DNA of 64,000 nucleotides. Origin: Thermococcus profundus. GTDB taxonomy: Archaea > Methanobacteriota_B > Thermococci > Thermococcales > Thermococcaceae. The stretch lies in the NCBI RefSeq assembly GCF_002214585.1, contig NZ_CP014862.1:1488001-1552000 (forward strand), written 5' to 3'. Under the pieces are notes generated by a model. The model was given only the letters and a program-made list of their open reading frames with translations. It was not told the origin of the DNA and ran no database searches. Below, in pieces: positions 43,309 through 54,049 of the stretch. How positions within the stretch are numbered: the stretch's first letter is position 1; every line of letters begins with the position of its first letter. Position numbers and translations under genes: made by a program.

Positions 43309-44095
43309 CGAGCATCACCCTAGCTGTGTGTGCAACTAAGAGGGCCAGCATGAGGGCATCGAGAGCTCTGTAGTTCACCTTCAGGCGGAGTGCCAGGGTT
43401 CCAAATGCCCCGAGAGGAGTAAGAGCCACCATCAGCAGGATAATCGACGCCCATGAAAAGGTCACAACAAGCTTTTCCGAGACCTTTTTCCCGAGCACCA
43501 CAGGTGTCGTTTTGAGACCCGCTTTCAGGTCGCTTTCGTAGTCACCGAGGTGGTTCCTGAGCTCCAGAGCAAAGGAGTACAGCGTGACGCTGAGAGCTAT
43601 AAGTGCCTCGATGGATGAGATTCTCCCGTCTATTGAAGCCCCGTATAGGAAGGGAAGCCCTCCGAAAAAGAGACCGTGGGAGAGCACATCGATTATAGGT
43701 CTCGCCTTCAGCCTCGGTGGTGCAGAGTAGATGGTCGCGAGGGCCGTCATGAGAACGTAAATGGCGAACATAACCGGGTTAGTTTTGGACGCGATTAACA
43801 CGCCGAGCAAGGAGAGAACGATGGAAAGGGTCAATCCCCCTGCAAAGCTAAGCTCCCCGCTGGCTATCGGATTTTTCTTAACCTTGTCGGGGTTTAGGGA
43901 GTCGGTGTCCACGTCGAAGCAGTTGTTTATTGAGAACGCATACCATACAAAGAGCACTCCAGCTGTAAACGCCAGTAATGCCTTATCAAGGCTAACCCAC
44001 TTCGCGTTCATCAGTATCGCCAGACCGATGAGACCGATGTACGCCCTGCCCTCAAGCGGTCTAAGGTTCCTTACAATCGCTGAGACAGATGTCAT
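43301..44095 (-). CDS. UbiA family prenyltransferase
   Basis: The 264-residue integral membrane protein has the two Asp-rich motifs of UbiA enzymes: NNCFDVDTDSLNPDKVKKNP (first, near 63-82) and NHLGDYESDLKAGLKTTPVV (second, near 181-200). Start ATG 44095 follows GGTGAGG and exposes the first helix. Longer readings to 44215 are improbable. UbiA enzymes attach a prenyl chain to an aromatic or sugar-phosphate acceptor. The acceptor is not clear. Next to a flippase and a GT4 enzyme, a lipid carrier or archaeal lipid step is plausible. Confidence 0.85.
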   Translation of the reverse strand: MTSVSAIVRNLRPLEGRAYIGLIGLAILMNAKWVSLDKALLAFTAGVLFVWYAFSINNCFDVDTDSLNPDKVKKNPIASGELSFAGGLTLSIVLSLLGVLIASKTNPVMFAIYVLMTALATIYSAPPRLKARPIIDVLSHGLFFGGLPFLYGASIDGRISSIEALIALSVTLYSFALELRNHLGDYESDLKAGLKTTPVVLGKKVSEKLVVTFSWASIILLMVALTPLGAFGTLALRLKVNYRALDALMLALLVAHTARVMLGG

Positions 44096-44186
44096 AGACC
44101 TCACCAAAAGACCCTTGAAGAAAAGGTTATAAACCTTTCCACCAATTAGGTAACAGTTATGAAAAGAAATCTTCAGGGGTTGTATC

Positions 44187-44516
44187 ATGGAGGACGTACT
44201 TCGTTCCCTCACCAAGGCCCTAAAATTGTTCGAGCTTGGTGAAACGGAGATAAGGATATACTCCCTTCTTCAGTCGGAAGAGCTAACGCCCAGACAGATA
44301 GCCAAAAGGCTTGACATCTCTGAAAGGGTAGTCCGCGAAAAGCTGAAACATCTCCTCCAGCTCGGCCTCATCGAGCGCCAACTCGTAGATCGCGGGTGGC
44401 TTGGATACATCTACTACGCAAAAAATCCAGGGGAAGCCATTAACGAACTCCTAAAGAGACTTGAGAATGTCCTTCAGAACATCGAAGAAACAACAGCCCG
44501 GAACTTAAAAGGATAA
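44187..44516 (+). CDS. HTH transcriptional regulator (TrmB/MarR-like), 109 aa
   Basis: The protein has a winged HTH: LFELGETEIRIYSLLQSEEL (about 14-33), TPRQIAKRLDISERVVREKL (about 34-53) and LLQLGLIERQLVDRGWLGYI (about 56-75), then a short helical tail. No sugar-binding domain is present, unlike full TrmB. It is divergent from the UbiA-flippase-GT4 cluster and could regulate it. The ATG follows AGGGGTTG. Confidence 0.75.
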   Translation: MEDVLRSLTKALKLFELGETEIRIYSLLQSEELTPRQIAKRLDISERVVREKLKHLLQLGLIERQLVDRGWLGYIYYAKNPGEAINELLKRLENVLQNIEETTARNLKG

Positions 44517-44538
44517 ACACAAGAGGGATAAGGAAAAA

Positions 44539-46859
<2,321 letters not shown>

Positions 46860-46902
46860 GATGAACACCTCCATACATGAGCCCAAAGCTGGACATCTAA
46901 AG

Positions 46903-46939
46903 GTTCACAACTTTAGGTACTTATAAACCTGTTGTTAAC
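46903..46939 (-). promoter_or_regulatory. Nfn-type operon promoter with two SurR-type motifs
   Basis: GTTCACAAC (46903-46911) and GTTGTTAAC (46931-46939) both match GTT-N3-AAC, the SurR recognition motif. Between them is a TATA (TTATAAA, 46921-46927) read on the minus strand toward 46859. The upstream copy adjoins the BRE. The downstream copy is near the start. SurR is the sulfur-responsive redox regulator of Thermococcales. Dual sites around a promoter suggest activation and repression. SurR control of this operon is inferred. Confidence 0.65.
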
Positions 46940-47025
46940 CAAAGGTTAAGAATTTGGAAGCATCCTCGGACAACGGGAGAAAGGATTAAAAAACATTCGT
47001 GAAGATTGCCGAAGGGGGAAACAAG

Positions 47026-47232
47026 ATGGGAAGGTGGATATACCAAATCTCAGTGGTTCTGACGGCAATCTCGCTCTTTTGGCCGATCATCTACGGCAAC
47101 GTCTCCGCGCTACGGAGGTTGCCCGGCAATCCAGTCCTCCAGGCGGTCGCTGGTGTTCTGCTCTTCGGGGCGATTGCATATATCACCTTTGAAGAGGGTG
47201 AGGAAATGGAGGAAGGAATCACAGCTTCCTGA
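47026..47232 (+). CDS. Small membrane protein, 68 aa
   Basis: This is a small protein with two hydrophobic helices (YQISVVLTAISLFWPIIYG and VLQAVAGVLLFGAIAYITF) and an acidic C-terminus (EEGEEMEEG). The start ATG 47026 follows GAAGGGGG. It has no recognised family. The 3' end overlaps the convergent trmI gene by 14 bases. It could be a regulator or accessory component, with no evidence either way. Confidence 0.55.
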   Translation: MGRWIYQISVVLTAISLFWPIIYGNVSALRRLPGNPVLQAVAGVLLFGAIAYITFEEGEEMEEGITAS

Positions 47233-47983
47233 GAAAGGTTATGTATCCCGTGTGGGCCAGCATAGTCGTTTTTGGCCTCATGCACTCCTTCTTAACTTCC
47301 TGTTCCCTGACGAGAACCTCGACGACCCGCGGTTTGTAAAACTCGTTCTTATACTCCTGGAACGCCTGAAAGAACCTGTGAACCTGGTTCATACAAGGTG
47401 TGTATGCAACGAAGTACCCACCGGGCCTGAGAACTTCAAGGGCGTGGGGAAGGACTTTTTCCGGCTGCGGGAGGTCGAGGACGATGTGGTCTGCGTATTC
47501 CTCGTCAATGCCCTCGTAGATGTCCTTGAGCTTTATCGTCACCCTGTCCGAGAAGCCCGCGAGCTGGATGTTCTTTCTGGCTATCTCGGCGTGGTCTTCC
47601 CTCACCTCGTAGCTGATGACCCTTCCACTCGGTCCAACGATGTTCGCAAGGAATATGGTGAGCGCACCGCTGCCAACGCCGGCCTCTATAACAGTATCCC
47701 CTGGGGAGATGCCCGCATAGGCTATGATTATGCCAGCATCTTTGGGGTGAACTATCTGGGGTCCCCGCCGCATCTTCGCTATGATGTCGTTGATGTCTGG
47801 TTTGATGACCCTGAACTCCGCTCCCTTGTGGCTGGTTATCGAGCTCCCATAGTCCTTCCCGATGAGCTCCCCGAGTTTGAGTATGCCCAGATCAGTGTGA
47901 AACTCCCTATCCGATACCGTCACGAGATAGCGTTTGCCCCTCGGATCAATCAGCAGAACCTTCTCCCCCTCCTTGATGGGCAC
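47219..47983 (-). CDS. trmI: tRNA (adenine-57/58-N1) methyltransferase TrmI
   Basis: TrmI methylates A57 and A58 of archaeal tRNA. The 254-residue protein starts with VPIKEGEKVLLIDPRGKRYL (GTG at 47983), has RRGPQIVHPKDAGIIIAYAG (about 79-98), the SAM motif VIEAGVGSGALTIFLANIVG and DHIVLDLPQPEKVLPHALE, with two conserved Cys near the end (YTPCMNQ, KKECMRP). GTG 47983 with GGGAGGT upstream gives the family length. A reading from 48016 or 48085 would overlap the neighbour too far. Confidence 0.92.
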   Translation of the reverse strand: MPIKEGEKVLLIDPRGKRYLVTVSDREFHTDLGILKLGELIGKDYGSSITSHKGAEFRVIKPDINDIIAKMRRGPQIVHPKDAGIIIAYAGISPGDTVIEAGVGSGALTIFLANIVGPSGRVISYEVREDHAEIARKNIQLAGFSDRVTIKLKDIYEGIDEEYADHIVLDLPQPEKVLPHALEVLRPGGYFVAYTPCMNQVHRFFQAFQEYKNEFYKPRVVEVLVREQEVKKECMRPKTTMLAHTGYITFLRKL

Positions 47984-48602
47984 TCTCCCTACCTCCCTTA
48001 ATGACTTCAATACCATTCTTTCTAAAAGCCAGCACCCACGATGATATCTCCTCAAGGATGGCCCTCTCAGGATCACCAATTGCACCGACGTTCAGGAATA
48101 TGAAGGTTACCCAATCCTCCAGAGGTATGGTGCTAGTGGCGTGGAGGAAGTTGTAGAGACCATCCTTCCCGGAGAAATACAGGTACTCGGCCAACCCCAA
48201 TATAAAGGAGTATTTCGGCTTCCTGGGCAGGTTAAGAGCCCGTCTGATCGTGGAATAATAGCTTCTGAGGAAGCTCTCAGTATCGCTGTGGATCTTCTCC
48301 TCCCCCATTAGCTGGCCGTAGCTGGCTCCACCAGGGCCAAATTTGAACACGTATATGTTCTTCTTGGCCTCGATGAGATCTTTGTAGTCTTTCCATCCCA
48401 AAGATCGGATGTAGTTCCGGAACAGCAAATCACCAATACCGTAGAAATCAAAGGCCACAACGGTGCCATCCTTAACGAAGGCCCTCACCATCTCTTTCCA
48501 CTCAAAATCACCCAACCCGATATCCGGAGTGTACTCTACAAGAACGCGATCTCCGGGCTGAAGCAGGGGGATGAGACGAAGGGCCTCTCTGTATTTTAGC
48601 AT
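47946..48602 (-). CDS. DUF257 family protein
   Basis: The 218-residue protein is of the DUF257 family found mostly in Thermococcales (recalled): LLQPGDRVLVEYTPDIGLGD at about 13-32, VKDGTVVAFDFYGIGDLLFR and YVFKFGPGGASYGQLMGEE. It resembles a RecA/KaiC-like fold without a clear Walker A. The start ATG 48602 follows GGTGGTGG. Its 3' end overlaps the trmI start by 38 bases. Its function is unknown. Confidence 0.75.
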   Translation of the reverse strand: MLKYREALRLIPLLQPGDRVLVEYTPDIGLGDFEWKEMVRAFVKDGTVVAFDFYGIGDLLFRNYIRSLGWKDYKDLIEAKKNIYVFKFGPGGASYGQLMGEEKIHSDTESFLRSYYSTIRRALNLPRKPKYSFILGLAEYLYFSGKDGLYNFLHATSTIPLEDWVTFIFLNVGAIGDPERAILEEISSWVLAFRKNGIEVIKGGRESAHQGGGEGSAD

Positions 48603-48658
48603 TGCCACCACCACAATGATTTTTAAAGGGGGAATTTTAAAAAGTTTGGGTGGGAAAG

Positions 48659-48988
48659 ATGTCAAAGTTTGTGGTATGGCCAAACGAGCTGGATTCCAGA
48701 CTGCCGAGGAAGTACGGACGGATTATCCCAAAGACCGTTGCCGTTAGAGCCCCCTCACTCCGCGAGATAGAAGATGCCTCCGAGGTTCTCGGATTCAGAA
48801 TAATCGAGAAGGACCCAACAAAGCTCAACCCGCGCCTTGCTGGGATTGAAGAAGAGTACAGAACACTGGGACGTCTGGTGATAGAGTCGCAGTACGGAAA
48901 ATCTAAGAGCCTCAGAATGATAGCGGAAAAGATCCGCGAACTAAGGAAACGTACAGAAGTAAGGAAATCCAAGCGGAAAAAGCGCTGA
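48659..48988 (+). CDS. srp19: Signal recognition particle subunit SRP19
   Basis: SRP19 binds 7S RNA and promotes SRP54 assembly. The 109-residue protein shows FVVWPNELDSRLPRKYGRII (about 5-24, with the YGRxxP element) and LNPRLAGIEEEYRTLGRLVIE-like text in two parts, then a basic KSKRKKR tail. ATG 48659 is behind GGTGGG. In-frame GTG 48650 is the site itself. It is convergent with the Lrp-like gene. Confidence 0.93.
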   Translation: MSKFVVWPNELDSRLPRKYGRIIPKTVAVRAPSLREIEDASEVLGFRIIEKDPTKLNPRLAGIEEEYRTLGRLVIESQYGKSKSLRMIAEKIRELRKRTEVRKSKRKKR

Positions 48989-48989
48989 A

Positions 48990-49232
48990 TCACTCTTCTT
49001 CCATTTCGACGACGATGGCCGTGGTCGTGTCGATCACGCCGTCGATGTTGTGTATGTCGTGGAGTATCTTTCTGGTGAGCTCGCCGAGGTCGTTCGCCTC
49101 GATGTACACAATGGCATCGTAGGGGCCGGTAACTGCGTCAGCCCTTATGACCCCCTGGAGGGATTTGAGGGATTCTATAACGCTCTCAACCTTTCCTATT
49201 TCGATAGTCAGCAAAACATAGGCCTTAACCAT
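48990..49232 (-). CDS. Lrp/AsnC-type ligand-binding (RAM) domain protein
   Basis: The 80-residue stand-alone RAM domain has VKAYVLLTIEIGKVESVIES (about 2-21), GVIRADAVTGPYDAIVYIEA (about 26-45) and IHNIDGVIDTTTAIVVE (about 60-76). Without HTH it can act as a small-molecule-binding oligomer partner of full Lrp proteins. The start ATG 49232 follows GGTGG. A long upstream reading to 49343 is excluded by this and by the promoter at 49276-49287. Confidence 0.88.
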   Translation of the reverse strand: MVKAYVLLTIEIGKVESVIESLKSLQGVIRADAVTGPYDAIVYIEANDLGELTRKILHDIHNIDGVIDTTTAIVVEMEEE

Positions 49233-49574
49233 GGAAACCACCTTCGGAGTTTTTACAGTACTTTCTTGTGCGGGGTTTAATTTAAGCTTTTCGCAACCCC
49301 GAGCCAGTGACCACGGCAACCCAGATGCAAGCGTCAGGCTCATCCGGGTTTAACCCCCAGAGGAGATCATGGACTAAGCGTACTATTGTTTACATCCGAC
49401 CAGAGGGTAGTTTTCCCAACATAATCATTTCAATGAAGGTACAATCTACACGTGAGAACATTTTCACGCACCCGGTTGTTCCGCAGGGTTCCATTATATC
49501 CAAATGTGCGCATCGAAAGATTTATTACGGACATCGAACACACTATCAGTGCCAATACCTAGAGGTGGTACACC
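49233..49574. promoter_or_regulatory. Divergent intergenic region between Lrp-like gene and dpp operon
   Basis: This 342-base stretch has no convincing gene. It holds the minus-strand TATA for the Lrp-like gene (TTAAATTAAA, about 49276-49287), the plus-strand BRE/TATA CGAAAG-ATTTATTA for dpp (about 49514-49527), and an inverted repeat CGTGA-N8-TCACG at 49451-49468. A small symmetrical GGGTTTAACCC is at about 49348-49358. The long plus-strand frame in it has no ribosome binding site. Confidence 0.6.
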
Positions 49575-51785
49575 ATGGCGTCTAAAAGAATGGTGTTGTC
49601 CATTTTTATTGTGTTTTTAGTGGCTTTTTCAGTAGTGGCCAGCGGCTGTATCGGCGGCGGTGGAGGTGGAAGCACCACCAGCTCAAGCCCGAGTAAGACC
49701 ACAACTACAACCCAGAGCAAGACTACAACCACAAGCCAGTCTCAGACCACAACCTCAAGTCAGGCCAGTTCAACGTCGACCCAGACTACAACCACAACAC
49801 AGCCTCCAGCCCAGCTAACGCCGCAGATACTCGAGATGGATAAAGTCTACGTGATAGAGACCGACAAGAGCGTCATTGTCGTCGGACCCAAGGGTGAGAA
49901 CCCGACCGCTCAGATCCCGAGCGGTGCCAAGGTCATAAAGGTCGAATACGAAGTTGATGAAGCCAACACCCCGAGCATAGAGAGCCTCATGGAGGCCGGA
50001 CAGGGATTCGGTGCCATTGACCCGGCCTTCTTCCGTGACGAGCACGTTGATGCCCTCATCATAGCAGCCCGCAGGCAGACTGACCCGACGATCAGAACCG
50101 AGCTCTTCAAGGCCCTCTACCTCCTCGGAAACAAGTTAGTCCCCGAGGTCATCCTCGGTCAGAACAGGCAGCTCCGTGTCTACTGGGACTGGGTCAAGGG
50201 CAGGTACTACCACCCGACCCTCGCCGAGAGGTATGACCTCATCAGCGAAGATCCCAACGCCCCGTCAGTTGAGATCGGAATCAAGGACTACAAGAACAAC
50301 CCCGAAACCTACACCATAGCTACTATCGGCTGGCCGGAGAGCTTTGACCCTGCAATGACCTACGAGACCTTCGGATGGGAGATCTGGCACGAGATCGGCG
50401 ACACCCTCGTTACCTACTGGAAAGAGGAGACCGAGCAGGTCAGCCCTGACCTTGCGGTTGCCTGGGCCCACAACGAGAACGGTACCGAGTGGTACTTCCT
50501 CATCCGCGGTGGTGTTGAGGCCTACGACCCGTGGAACGACAAGACCTACCCGATTGACGCAACCGACGTTGCCTTCACCTTCCTCCGCGTTGAGAGGCTC
50601 GGACACTCCGTCAGCTGGATGGTTGACAGCTTCATGGACGTCAACCACTCCGCGGCCCTGACCGAGGACGAGTTCAACAACTACCTCAAGGAGCACCCGC
50701 TCATTGCTGAGTTCGGCGGAAAGAGCAAAGAGGTTAAGAGCCTCGACGAGCTCAAGCAGTTCTTCGGCTACAGCGGAGAGACTGCCGGCGTCTTCAAGCT
50801 CGTCCTCCCACAGCCCTACGCCCCGGTTCTCGGAGTGTTAGCAGACCCGTTCCTCAGCGTCGTCCCGATGGAATACCTCCTCGGAGACAAGTACCAGGAG
50901 GCCCTCCAGGCCAGCAACAACGGCCACGACCCGAGCGCCTGGTGGAACTACCTCCAGCAGGGTAAGGACGACCCCACCCACCAGCTCATGCACCAGAAGC
51001 CGGTTGGAACAGGTCCGTTCTACGTCAAGGACTACCAGGAGAACAGCTACATAGTCCTCGAGTACAACCCGCACTACTGGAACGCCACTAGCAATCCAGG
51101 CCACAAGTACGTCATCTACATAATCAACAACGACGCCCAGTCGAGAATCAACCTCTTCAAGACCGGAACCGCTGACGTCGTCGCCATACCTGCGGAGAAA
51201 ATGGACACCGTCAAGAACCTCGAACTCAGCGGCTTCCACTCGGTCGTCAAGACCGACATCCTCCAGCCGATACTTACCTTCCTCGTCTTCAACACCCACA
51301 AGGAGCCCTTCAACAACCCGAAGGTCAGGGAGGCCCTCGCCTACGCTGTCCCGTACGACCAGATAGCCCAGCTCGTCTACAGGAACCTCCTCGAGCCCAA
51401 CTACGGCCCGATACCCAAGCCGTGGCCGGGCTACCTTGAGGAAGGCGTTACCAAGTACACCTACAACATACCCAAGGCCAAGAAGCTCCTCCAGGAAGCT
51501 GGAGTCGACCCGAGCAAGTATAAGATAGAGCTCATCTACAACGAGGGCAACTCAGCGCGTGAGAAGATCATGACCCTCCTCCAGAACGTCTGGAGCCAGC
51601 TCGGCTTCCAGGTCACCGTCAACAGCTACAACTGGCCGACCTACCTCAGCAAGACCGAGCACGGAGACTACGACGTCTACGTTGTTGGATGGGTTCCGGA
51701 CTACCTTGACTCAGACAACTGGGTTGGCCCGTTCCTCTACGGTGCCACCGAGTTCAAGAGCCTCGAAGTTACGGTTTCGAGCTGA
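49575..51785 (+). CDS. dppA: Oligopeptide ABC transporter substrate-binding lipoprotein, circularly permuted
   Basis: The 736-residue protein has a lipobox VVASGC (Cys25) and a Thr/Ser linker to about 75. The segment HVDALIIAARRQTDPTIRTE (about 157-176) through WDWVKGRYYHP (about 205-215) is what normally closes the C-terminus of family 5 peptide-binding proteins. The usual N-terminus (YTIATIGWPESFDPAMTYE, about 249-267) comes after it. The chain ends at DYLDSDNWVGPFLYGATEF and KSLEVTVSS, about 90 residues before the family end. This is direct sequence evidence of circular permutation in the domain. The GGTGG site and ATG are clear. It is the first gene of dppABCDF, and binds peptides at the cell surface. 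Confidence 0.85.
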   Translation: MASKRMVLSIFIVFLVAFSVVASGCIGGGGGGSTTSSSPSKTTTTTQSKTTTTSQSQTTTSSQASSTSTQTTTTTQPPAQLTPQILEMDKVYVIETDKSVIVVGPKGENPTAQIPSGAKVIKVEYEVDEANTPSIESLMEAGQGFGAIDPAFFRDEHVDALIIAARRQTDPTIRTELFKALYLLGNKLVPEVILGQNRQLRVYWDWVKGRYYHPTLAERYDLISEDPNAPSVEIGIKDYKNNPETYTIATIGWPESFDPAMTYETFGWEIWHEIGDTLVTYWKEETEQVSPDLAVAWAHNENGTEWYFLIRGGVEAYDPWNDKTYPIDATDVAFTFLRVERLGHSVSWMVDSFMDVNHSAALTEDEFNNYLKEHPLIAEFGGKSKEVKSLDELKQFFGYSGETAGVFKLVLPQPYAPVLGVLADPFLSVVPMEYLLGDKYQEALQASNNGHDPSAWWNYLQQGKDDPTHQLMHQKPVGTGPFYVKDYQENSYIVLEYNPHYWNATSNPGHKYVIYIINNDAQSRINLFKTGTADVVAIPAEKMDTVKNLELSGFHSVVKTDILQPILTFLVFNTHKEPFNNPKVREALAYAVPYDQIAQLVYRNLLEPNYGPIPKPWPGYLEEGVTKYTYNIPKAKKLLQEAGVDPSKYKIELIYNEGNSAREKIMTLLQNVWSQLGFQVTVNSYNWPTYLSKTEHGDYDVYVVGWVPDYLDSDNWVGPFLYGATEFKSLEVTVSS

Positions 51786-51873
51786 GGCCCTTTCTTTCTT
51801 AATTTTCTTCCCAGGGTTTTGAAGCATTCAAAAGACACACAGGGGTTCCAATAAAAAGGAGGGGTGAGCAAAA

Positions 51874-52875
51874 TTGGCGAACCTTAAGAAGTTTCTGGTA
51901 AGGAGATTGCTGACGTTTATCCCCACAATAATCGGCGTCACCCTTATAGTGTTTTTGATAGCTTACGTTATCCCCGCCGACCCTGCGAGGGCGTGGGCGG
52001 GCGGTGAAAAGGCCACACCCCAAGCCATTGAAAAGATAAGGCAGCAGTACCACATGAACGATCCGTGGTACTCACAGTACTGGTTCCTCATCAGCGGGCT
52101 GGCCGAGAACAAGATAGTTGACCCGAGGACCTCAAACTACGTCTTTGATGACGTCAGCAAGAGGTTCCCCGTCACCTTCGAGCTCACTCTGGTGGCGTTC
52201 TTTTTCATTCTGATAATAGGCCTTCCCCTGGGCATCCTGGCCGCCCTTAAGAGAAACACATGGGTTGATACCGTTGTAAGGATTTTTGCCCTCACCGGCG
52301 TTTCAATGCCAATATTCTGGCTGGGCTACCTCCTGATGTACATCTTCTTCGTTAAATGGCGTGTCATAACCCTGGCCGGGTTCCCAGCCCCACCCGCTCA
52401 CACGATAACCCACGTTCCGATGATAGACGCCCTGATTACGGGCGATTTCAAGACCTTCAGCCAGCACATAAGCAGACTCTGGCTTCCAGGTTTGACGCTG
52501 GGGTTCACCGGCTCGGGGGTTCTCGCGAGGTTCGTCAGGAACTCTTTCCTCGAGGCCCTCAGTAGCGACTACGTTGCCTTCCTCAAGGCTAAGGGCGTTT
52601 CAAAGCTCAGGATATACAGACACGCCTTAAAGAACGCACTGGTGCCTATAGTCACTGTCCTAGGACTCCAGTTTGGCGGCCTCCTCGGCGGAACCCCGAT
52701 CACCGAGAGGGTCTTCGGCCTTCCAGGAATGGGATCCTACGTCCTCGACGCCATAAGCAACCTGGACTTCCCGGCAGTGGTGGCGATAACCTTCATCTTC
52801 GCCCTGATATTCGTCACGACGAACCTGATCGTCGACCTGCTCTACGCTGTCATAGACCCGAGGGTGAGGTACTGA
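51874..52875 (+). CDS. dppB: Oligopeptide ABC transporter permease DppB
   Basis: The 333-residue protein has six membrane helices, starting with FLVRRLLTFIPTIIGVTLIV, and the permease EAA region (SDYVAFLKAKGVSKLRIYRH and ALKNALVPIVTVLGLQFGGLLGG in parts). It is of the DppB/OppB family. The start is TTG at 51874, behind GGAGGGGTGA. No ATG in a good position is available. It is the second gene of the dpp operon. Confidence 0.92.
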   Translation: MANLKKFLVRRLLTFIPTIIGVTLIVFLIAYVIPADPARAWAGGEKATPQAIEKIRQQYHMNDPWYSQYWFLISGLAENKIVDPRTSNYVFDDVSKRFPVTFELTLVAFFFILIIGLPLGILAALKRNTWVDTVVRIFALTGVSMPIFWLGYLLMYIFFVKWRVITLAGFPAPPAHTITHVPMIDALITGDFKTFSQHISRLWLPGLTLGFTGSGVLARFVRNSFLEALSSDYVAFLKAKGVSKLRIYRHALKNALVPIVTVLGLQFGGLLGGTPITERVFGLPGMGSYVLDAISNLDFPAVVAITFIFALIFVTTNLIVDLLYAVIDPRVRY

Positions 52876-52885
52876 GGTGGTGGAA

Positions 52886-54049
52886 ATGAGCCAAGAAGAG
52901 TACAAGAAGGGTATCCTCGACAGGATGGCAGATGGCTTTGTCGAGTTCCTCGGATCGTTCATAAGCCTGTTTAAAAAGGACTGGAAGAAGAAGAACCGCT
53001 CCAAGATGGAAGAATGGCGCCTCATGCTCTACGCCCTCAACCGCTCTCCACCGGGACTTATAGGACTCGTTCTCATACTCATGTTCGTATTCCTCGGCCT
53101 CTTCGGCCCGAGCCTCGCCTCGTGGAGCTACCGCGACTTCCCGGCCCTTGAGAACATGACGACTTACCTAGCCCCGCCAGGATCCCACGCTTACCTGCCG
53201 TTCTCAAACAAGACCATAAGCTATCCCCTGGGTGCCGATGACTACGGAAGGGATCTCTTCAGCCTGATACTCTACGGCGCCAGAACCTCCTTCGTCATCT
53301 CAATCATAGTCATAGCCCTCGGAGTTCCCCTCGGCATTATTCTAGGATTAGTGGCCGGATACTACGGAGGAAAAGTGGACGAGCTGATAATGCGTATCAC
53401 TGACATGTTCCTGGCGTTCCCGGCGCTCATACTTGCAATAGCGTTCTCAGCCGTCCTCCCGGAGAGGCTGCAGTCATTCATATCAAGCCACGCAACGTTC
53501 GAGAAGATCTTCCTCTGGATATTCGCCCTGAAACCACAGGAAGCCGGCAACCTGGGTAAACTGCTCGCGGTCATACTGGCCATGGTTATAGTGTGGTGGC
53601 CGGCGTACGCGAGGATAACCAGGGGTTCAACCCTAACCGAGAGGGAGAGCCTCTACGTCGAGGCTGCTAGGGCCATAGGCCTCAGTTCAAGGACGATAAT
53701 GTTCAAGCACATCCTCCCCAACATAGTGGGGCCGATACTGGTCTACATCACCCTCGACTTCGGCGGCGTCATCCTCATGGAGGCTGGACTGAGCTTCCTC
53801 GGCCTCGGTGCAACACCGCCAATAGCCGACTGGGGAAGAATAGTCTACGACGGCTCGCAGCACTTCCCCGAGAAGTGGTGGCTGGTAACATACCCAGGCC
53901 TGATGATCATGCTCGTCGCCCTCGGATGGAACCTCCTCGGTGACACCATGAGGGACATCCTCGATCCAAAGATGAGGAGGAGCATCGAGTTCAAGGTGAA
54001 GAAGCAGAAGAAGATGGAGAAGGCTGAGGAGGGTGAGGAGAATGCCTGA
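52886..54049 (+). CDS. dppC: Oligopeptide ABC transporter permease DppC
   Basis: The 387-residue DppC/OppC permease has an N-terminal extension of about 60 residues rich in charged residues, a hydrophobic segment GLIGLVLILMFVFLGLFGPS and the EAA loop LYVEAARAIGLSSRTIMFKH (about 255-274). It ends AEEGEENA. The ATG at 52886 is behind GAGGTGG; GTG 52877 and 52880 are part of the site. It overlaps dppD by 8 bases. Confidence 0.92.
   Translation: MSQEEYKKGILDRMADGFVEFLGSFISLFKKDWKKKNRSKMEEWRLMLYALNRSPPGLIGLVLILMFVFLGLFGPSLASWSYRDFPALENMTTYLAPPGSHAYLPFSNKTISYPLGADDYGRDLFSLILYGARTSFVISIIVIALGVPLGIILGLVAGYYGGKVDELIMRITDMFLAFPALILAIAFSAVLPERLQSFISSHATFEKIFLWIFALKPQEAGNLGKLLAVILAMVIVWWPAYARITRGSTLTERESLYVEAARAIGLSSRTIMFKHILPNIVGPILVYITLDFGGVILMEAGLSFLGLGATPPIADWGRIVYDGSQHFPEKWWLVTYPGLMIMLVALGWNLLGDTMRDILDPKMRRSIEFKVKKQKKMEKAEEGEENA

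Noticed and set aside
49307-49585. A 92-codon plus-strand frame in the dpp leader region
   Set aside because: No ribosome site; it covers the dpp promoter and ends inside the dppA start.
51700-51873. Frameshift at the end of dppA hiding the missing C-terminal 90 residues
   Set aside because: No frame after the stop reads like the family C-terminus, and there are only about 88 bases before dppB. The missing segment is found at the N-terminus instead.
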